A model generated the notes under the pieces. It did no database searches and was not told the DNA's origin. It saw only the letters and a list, made by a program, of their open reading frames with translations. Position numbers and translations under genes: made by a program. Positions 12,094-15,460 of a stretch of DNA of 15,460 nucleotides are shown in pieces; within the stretch, counting starts at the first letter, position 1, and each line of letters begins with the position of its first letter. Origin of the DNA: an uncultured Ruminococcus sp. (GTDB lineage Bacteria > Bacillota > Clostridia > Oscillospirales > Ruminococcaceae); the NCBI GenBank assembly GCA_900556055.1, contig USNJ01000027.1:1-15460 (forward strand), written 5' to 3'.

Positions 12094-13047
12094 TTATCTC
12101 CATCTGACGGATCTTCCGCCGTCTATCGGGGCGGGTGCTTTGACGGTCGGGAATTCTATGCGGATAACGAAATATCCGTCATCGAGAGCCGCCGATATTT
12201 TTCCGCCCATCTTTTCGGTGAATTTTTTTGCTATGGAAAGTCCGAGCCCCGTGGTTTTCTTGTTTCTCGACTTATCGGTCGTGTAAAAACGCTCAAATAC
12301 CTGCGAAACATCGCTTTGTGACACGGTATCCGTTCTGTTTTTGAATGTCAGGATGCATTTTCCGTCCTTTTCCTCGCTTTTCAGTGCAAGATCGCCGTGA
12401 CCGTGCGTAAGTGCGTTGTTTACGATATTCGATACGGTGCGTTCAAGCATATCCGCATTTCCCGAAATATAGCACGGACGCTCGGGAATGTCGATATCAG
12501 GCTCGATGCCGCGTTCCTGAAATCTGTCGAAAAAGAGGATTATCTCGTCACGGAGCAGGTTGTTTATGTTGATGCGCTCCGTTTCAAAGGTGAATTCGTC
12601 CGCCTCTATCCTCGAAAATTCAAAGAGCTGTTCAAGCATTTTCTGCACCATGCTTATTTTCTTGGATATCACATCGACATATTCACGCCGCTTTTCGTCG
12701 GATATGTCGCCGTTCAGCATCTGGATATATCCGCTTGCAGCCGTGAGCGGAGTTCTTAGGTCGTGCGATATCGAGGTGATGTTCTGGCGGAAGTTCTTAT
12801 TCTGTCTTACGATATCGCTTTCGGTAGATTTATAGTGCTTCAGCAGGGTGTTTATCTGCAAAGCGAGCTTTCTGACACTCTTGCTTTTCGACCCGCAGGA
12901 CACCTCAATGTTCGTCTCATTTTCCGAAATAAATTCTATCTGACGGGAGAGCGAACGCACCTCGCTCCGCACGGCGATCAGTGCGGTGGAAAGTATGATG
13001 ATGACGATGCCCGCCGCCGTCAGCAGCAGTAAAGCAGCTAAATTCAT
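12094..13047 (-). CDS. Membrane sensor histidine kinase
   Basis: A 317-residue protein. One transmembrane helix at about 5-27 sits at the very N-terminus with almost no external part, as in intramembrane-sensing kinases that read a partner ABC transporter. A HAMP-like/coiled region (28-85) follows, then the H-box SHDLRTPL with H95, the N-box NIVNNALTHG (207-216), the F-box VFERFYTTDKSR (250-261) and G2 TTGLGLSIAKK (265-275). The usual G1 box DxGxG is not visible; its place has FKNRTDTVSQ, as in some clostridial kinases. The ATG at 13047 lies 2 nt after the permease stop, with the AAAGGA ribosome site inside the permease gene. No response regulator lies next to it in the window. Confidence 0.94.
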   Translation of the reverse strand: MNLAALLLLTAAGIVIIILSTALIAVRSEVRSLSRQIEFISENETNIEVSCGSKSKSVRKLALQINTLLKHYKSTESDIVRQNKNFRQNITSISHDLRTPLTAASGYIQMLNGDISDEKRREYVDVISKKISMVQKMLEQLFEFSRIEADEFTFETERININNLLRDEIILFFDRFQERGIEPDIDIPERPCYISGNADMLERTVSNIVNNALTHGHGDLALKSEEKDGKCILTFKNRTDTVSQSDVSQVFERFYTTDKSRNKKTTGLGLSIAKKFTEKMGGKISAALDDGYFVIRIEFPTVKAPAPIDGGRSVRWR

Positions 13048-13049
13048 GC

Positions 13050-13982
13050 TCAGATATCCTTTCCCGAAAATACACCTATGCCGATGGCTGTTGAAGCTGC
13101 GATGTATACTGCGGATGCTATCACCGCAGCTATGGCGGTAAGTCCCTTGTCGGCATACTGCGACGTGATGTTAAGTGCCGAGCCGAGCCACAGGAACGAA
13201 AGATCTGCCCTGAAAAACTGGCTCAGCAGCTCTGTGATGATGCCGCCGAACATACAGAACACGATTATAACAGCCGTTGCCCCGCCCGACCGGATAATGA
13301 ACGCCAGAGCCGCCGAGCAGCAGACAAGTGCAATATATGGCACAAGACTCATAAGCGTTCCCACAAAATATTGTGTTGACTTTGCGTCTTTTATATCCCC
13401 GAAATCGAAAAGGACGGAAGCTGATATAAACATCGCAAGCTCATATACGAGGATAAGCATAAGCGAAAAAATTATGCATACCGCAAGCTTTGAGAGATAG
13501 AGCTGCGCCCTGGAAAAGCCCTTTGATGCTGTGTTTTTCATAGTTCCGTGGACGAATTCGCCCGTTATGAATATCGATGTGAATATGCAGGCAAATATTG
13601 CGAGCATGATATTTCCGTTCAGCGGGACAGCCATCATTTCAAGCACGGTAGGATATCTGATATCCATGTCAACGAATTTCTGACCCGACTGCGCCTCGGA
13701 AACGTCGATACTGCTCTGCATTCCCGCCTCAAAGCCGACCTTCAGCCCACGCTGAAAGCTGTCCTCGACCTCAGCGGCGAGCTTGTCTTGGTAATCGGTG
13801 TAATCGTCGGACGAAGTGATCTCGCCGTTTCTGAGCTTCTCCTGATATTCGAGCGTAATTCCGACGGAGAAGTTGATGAAAATAACGGAAAGCACGCAGA
13901 AAGCCGCCGTGACGATAACGAGTGTGCGGAAGCTGACCATGCGCAGCATTTTGTAGATATCCGCTTTCAGCATATTTATCAT
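13050..13982 (-). CDS. ABC-2 type permease
   Basis: A 310-residue membrane protein. Helix 1 at about 18-40 (FRTLVIVTAAFCVLSVIFI) is followed by an external domain of about 80 residues rich in acidic and polar residues, then about five helices from residue 127 on (MLAIFACIFTSIFI, LAVCIIFSLMLILVYELAMFI, LVPYIALVCCSAALAFII, AVIIVFCMFGGII, AAVIASAVYIAASTAIGIG). The segment FITGEFVHGTMKNTASKGFSR before helix 3 is the cytoplasmic coupling motif of ABC-2/BcrB-like permeases. Its ATG overlaps the ATPase stop as ATGA (13982-13979), showing translational coupling. It is the membrane partner of the upstream ATPase. The substrate may be a peptide antibiotic; this is inferred from the ATPase subfamily and the linked kinase. 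Confidence 0.9.
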   Translation of the reverse strand: MINMLKADIYKMLRMVSFRTLVIVTAAFCVLSVIFINFSVGITLEYQEKLRNGEITSSDDYTDYQDKLAAEVEDSFQRGLKVGFEAGMQSSIDVSEAQSGQKFVDMDIRYPTVLEMMAVPLNGNIMLAIFACIFTSIFITGEFVHGTMKNTASKGFSRAQLYLSKLAVCIIFSLMLILVYELAMFISASVLFDFGDIKDAKSTQYFVGTLMSLVPYIALVCCSAALAFIIRSGGATAVIIVFCMFGGIITELLSQFFRADLSFLWLGSALNITSQYADKGLTAIAAVIASAVYIAASTAIGIGVFSGKDI

Positions 13983-14887
13983 TTCTTTTTGACCCCCATT
14001 TTTTCGAGGAAATATTCCTCGGCATCTGCGCCTGACGGGACAGCGGCATTAACATCAACGCCGTTTTCGACGAGTGCCTTTACGACTTTCCCGCTCTCGT
14101 CGATGTAATCGAACAGGCGGATAATATTATCGGGGAGGATATCGTAATTGCTTGTTCCGAGGACATTTTCAAGCACTGTGCTTGCCTTTGACGGGTCGCT
14201 GACGGTAATTTTCAGGCATCTTTTACAGTTGGCTGAGAGTTCGTCGGCGGTTATTTCCTCAACGAGCTGACCCTCGCTTATAACGCCGTAGCAGGTAGCG
14301 GTTTTGGACAATTCGCTGAGAATATGGCTTGATATCAGCATAGTGATATTATTTTCGGAATTCAGTCTGATGAGGAGTTCTCTTATATCGCTGATACCTT
14401 CAGGGTCAAGACCATTGATAGGTTCATCGAGCAGGAGAAGATCGGGATTTCCGAGGAGTGCGGCGGCGATGCCGAGACGCTGCTTCATACCGAGGGAGAA
14501 AGCCTTTGCCGGTTTGCGTCCCGTATCTGAAAGTCCGACGGTATCGAGCATTCTGTCTACGGCTTTTTCGTCGGGAATGCCGTAAAGTCTGCGGTAGACC
14601 TCGAGATTTTGTTTAGCTGTGAGGGTAGGGTATACGGCGGGGTATTCGATTATAGTGCCGATTCTGCGGCGCTGGAAATTAAGGTCGGAGCTGCCGAAGA
14701 GTTCGATAGATCCGCCTGATGGGGAAGCGATGCCTGCGGCGAGCTTGATGAGGGTAGTTTTGCCTGCGCCGTTTCTGCCGATAAGACCATAGATATCGCC
14801 TTTTCTGACATTTATATTAACGCTGTCGAGGACTGTTTTGTTTTTATATTTCTTAGTAAGTCCGTATGTACGCATAACGTAGTCCAT
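13979..14887 (-). CDS. ABC transporter ATP-binding protein, BcrA/LanF type
   Basis: A 302-residue protein. Walker A is GRNGAGKTTL (37-46), signature SLGMKQR (131-137), Walker B LLLLDEP (150-156), D-loop NGLDP and switch histidine in SSHILSEL (H188). The Q-loop position holds glutamate (IGTIIEYPAVYPTLT, E81), the E-loop known from lantibiotic-immunity (LanF) and bacitracin (BcrA) ATPases. A C-terminal extension of about 80 residues is also typical of that group. An AAAGGAG ribosome site precedes the ATG at 14887. It is the first gene of the operon ATPase, permease, histidine kinase, peptidase. Likely role: removing or excluding a membrane-active peptide; the actual substrate cannot be read from sequence. 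Confidence 0.95.
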   Translation of the reverse strand: MDYVMRTYGLTKKYKNKTVLDSVNINVRKGDIYGLIGRNGAGKTTLIKLAAGIASPSGGSIELFGSSDLNFQRRRIGTIIEYPAVYPTLTAKQNLEVYRRLYGIPDEKAVDRMLDTVGLSDTGRKPAKAFSLGMKQRLGIAAALLGNPDLLLLDEPINGLDPEGISDIRELLIRLNSENNITMLISSHILSELSKTATCYGVISEGQLVEEITADELSANCKRCLKITVSDPSKASTVLENVLGTSNYDILPDNIIRLFDYIDESGKVVKALVENGVDVNAAVPSGADAEEYFLEKMGVKKK

Positions 14888-14918
14888 AGAAAATCTCCTT
14901 TACGATGATGATAAACAC

Positions 14919-14947
14919 ATTATACCCTCAAAAAATAAGGAAATCAT
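14919..14947 (-). promoter_or_regulatory. Promoter of the ABC-histidine kinase operon
   Basis: On the minus strand TATAAT (14924-14919) is perfect, but the hexamer 17 bp upstream is ATGATT (14947-14942), a poor -35. A promoter of this form usually needs an activator. Confidence 0.6.
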
Positions 14948-14967
14948 ATAAAAACCATAAAGAAATC
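14935..14967. promoter_or_regulatory. Direct repeats at the -35, probable response-regulator site
   Basis: ATAAGGAAATC (14935-14945) and ATAAAGAAATC (14957-14967) match at 10 of 11 bases and are 22 bp apart, two helical turns. The nearer copy overlaps the weak -35. This is the position and form expected for an OmpR-type activator; no such gene is in the window. Confidence 0.45.
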
Positions 14968-15017
14968 CTAAAGCGGGGACACCTCTACGGGTTTCCTGCG
15001 GTTCATTTTGCTTTTTG

Positions 15018-15033
15018 TTTTCCGTGCGGAAAA
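15018..15033. repeat. Small hairpin in the intergenic region
   Basis: TTTTCC-GTGC-GGAAAA, a 6-bp stem with a 4-nt loop. The motif GTGCGG occurs again at 15043-15048. Otherwise nothing is recognised between 14968 and 15065. Confidence 0.3.
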
Positions 15034-15065
15034 ACATCATTCGTGCGGTAAAATGCAGAAATTCC

Positions 15066-15128
15066 AAAAATATTCGTGTTATTCAGTGTAAAAATCCGAA
15101 GAAATTCCGCAGATTTTTACACGAATAT
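15066..15128 (-). terminator. Probable terminator of the right-edge gene
   Basis: On the minus strand a long hairpin has outer arms ATATTCG (15128-15122) and CGAATAT (15076-15070) and an inner 11-bp stem GTGTAAAAATC/GATTTTTACAC (15122-15112 with 15096-15086), with a bulge on one side. TTTTT follows the outer stem. It lies about 80 bp downstream of the stop at 15207. Confidence 0.5.
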
Positions 15129-15206
15129 CTTATATGTTATGTTCGGAAGCTTTAAATGCATGGGAAAAGCAGCCCCTTTGACCTTACTGCATCACATACA
15201 CGCATT

Positions 15207-15460
15207 TCAAGAAACAACATACGCCTTATCGTTACATATCAGCAGCACTGTATCTCTGTCCTGAGTAACATAAAAATCATCAATATGCTCCAAATTATTT
15301 TTTTCTATTATTGACGGGAAATTATCCATGATAAGTCCGAACCGCCCGCTGAAATTCCCTTTATATCCATAAAGCTCACCCGATGATAATGCCACAGGGG
15401 AATAGTCTCCCGCTTCAATTTTCTGAGGGGTGCCATCAGTGCAGTTCAAGTCATATTCAG
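15207..15460 (-). CDS. Unrecognised protein, C-terminal 83 residues (cut by window edge)
   Basis: The frame is open from the window edge to TGA at 15209-15207. The TTG at 15449 need not be a start, because codons upstream of it (EYD) continue without a stop. The visible part ends ...LICNDKAYVVS and contains SGELYGYKGNFSGRFGLIMD and IDDFYVTQDRDTVLLI, a pattern of short beta strands with acidic turns and no hydrophobic helix. I do not recognise the family. A hairpin with a T-run downstream fits the end of a transcript, so the gene is separate from the ABC operon. Confidence 0.6.
   Translation of the reverse strand, partial: EYDLNCTDGTPQKIEAGDYSPVALSSGELYGYKGNFSGRFGLIMDNFPSIIEKNNLEHIDDFYVTQDRDTVLLICNDKAYVVS

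Overview
The window looks like a chromosomal segment of a Ruminococcus-type anaerobic clostridium (Oscillospiraceae). This is an inference from gene content and style: base composition is moderate, promoters are close to the sigma-A consensus (TTGACA-17-TATAAT occurs in perfect or near-perfect form at least seven times), Shine-Dalgarno sites are strong, tRNA genes encode their CCA ends, and addA, hflX and BcrA-type ABC genes are of Firmicute type. The species cannot be fixed from the sequence alone.

Left part (1-1240): the 5' end of an exported surface protein gene (minus strand, cut by the window edge) with a consensus promoter. It is followed by a minus-strand tRNA operon, tRNA-Val(UAC), tRNA-Asp(GUC), tRNA-Phe(GAA) and tRNA-Gly(GCC), with its own promoter and two tandem intrinsic terminators. 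Each spacer between these tRNAs contains a perfect inverted repeat. Next come two independent plus-strand regulators (1293-3143): a LysR-type regulator, and an XRE-type regulator whose C-terminal membrane region is an internal duplication.

3144-4260 is an accessory pocket. It holds a cluster of nested palindromes (3152-3388) and then a zeta-toxin-like P-loop kinase gene lying between two identical 65-bp repeats. One repeat is the 3' end of an intact tRNA-Thr(CGU) gene plus its terminator. The other is an orphan copy of the same piece. This is the footprint expected of insertion at a tRNA 3' end.

4265-10706 is minus strand. hflX comes first in the direction of transcription. Its roughly 200-nt leader has a consensus promoter, a 23-codon leader ORF with a strong ribosome site, and an intrinsic terminator just before hflX, which is the layout of ribosome-mediated attenuation. 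Between hflX and addA lie about 900 bp without genes. They hold two diverged copies of one uncharacterised element in inverted orientation, whose hairpins differ by compensatory changes. addA (helicase-nuclease of double-strand break repair) follows, then a small gene for a membrane-anchored protein with an excisionase-like winged-helix domain on the predicted outside.

10703-14967 is also minus strand. An apparent operon encodes a BcrA/LanF-type ABC ATPase, an ABC-2 permease, a sensor histidine kinase and a YgjP-type zinc peptidase, with tight or overlapping junctions. Its promoter has a poor -35 overlapped by one of two direct repeats spaced 22 bp apart. No response regulator is present in the window. 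Between this operon and hflX sits a separate P-loop kinase gene with its own promoter and a long structured leader. The right edge holds the 3' end of an unrecognised gene and its probable terminator.
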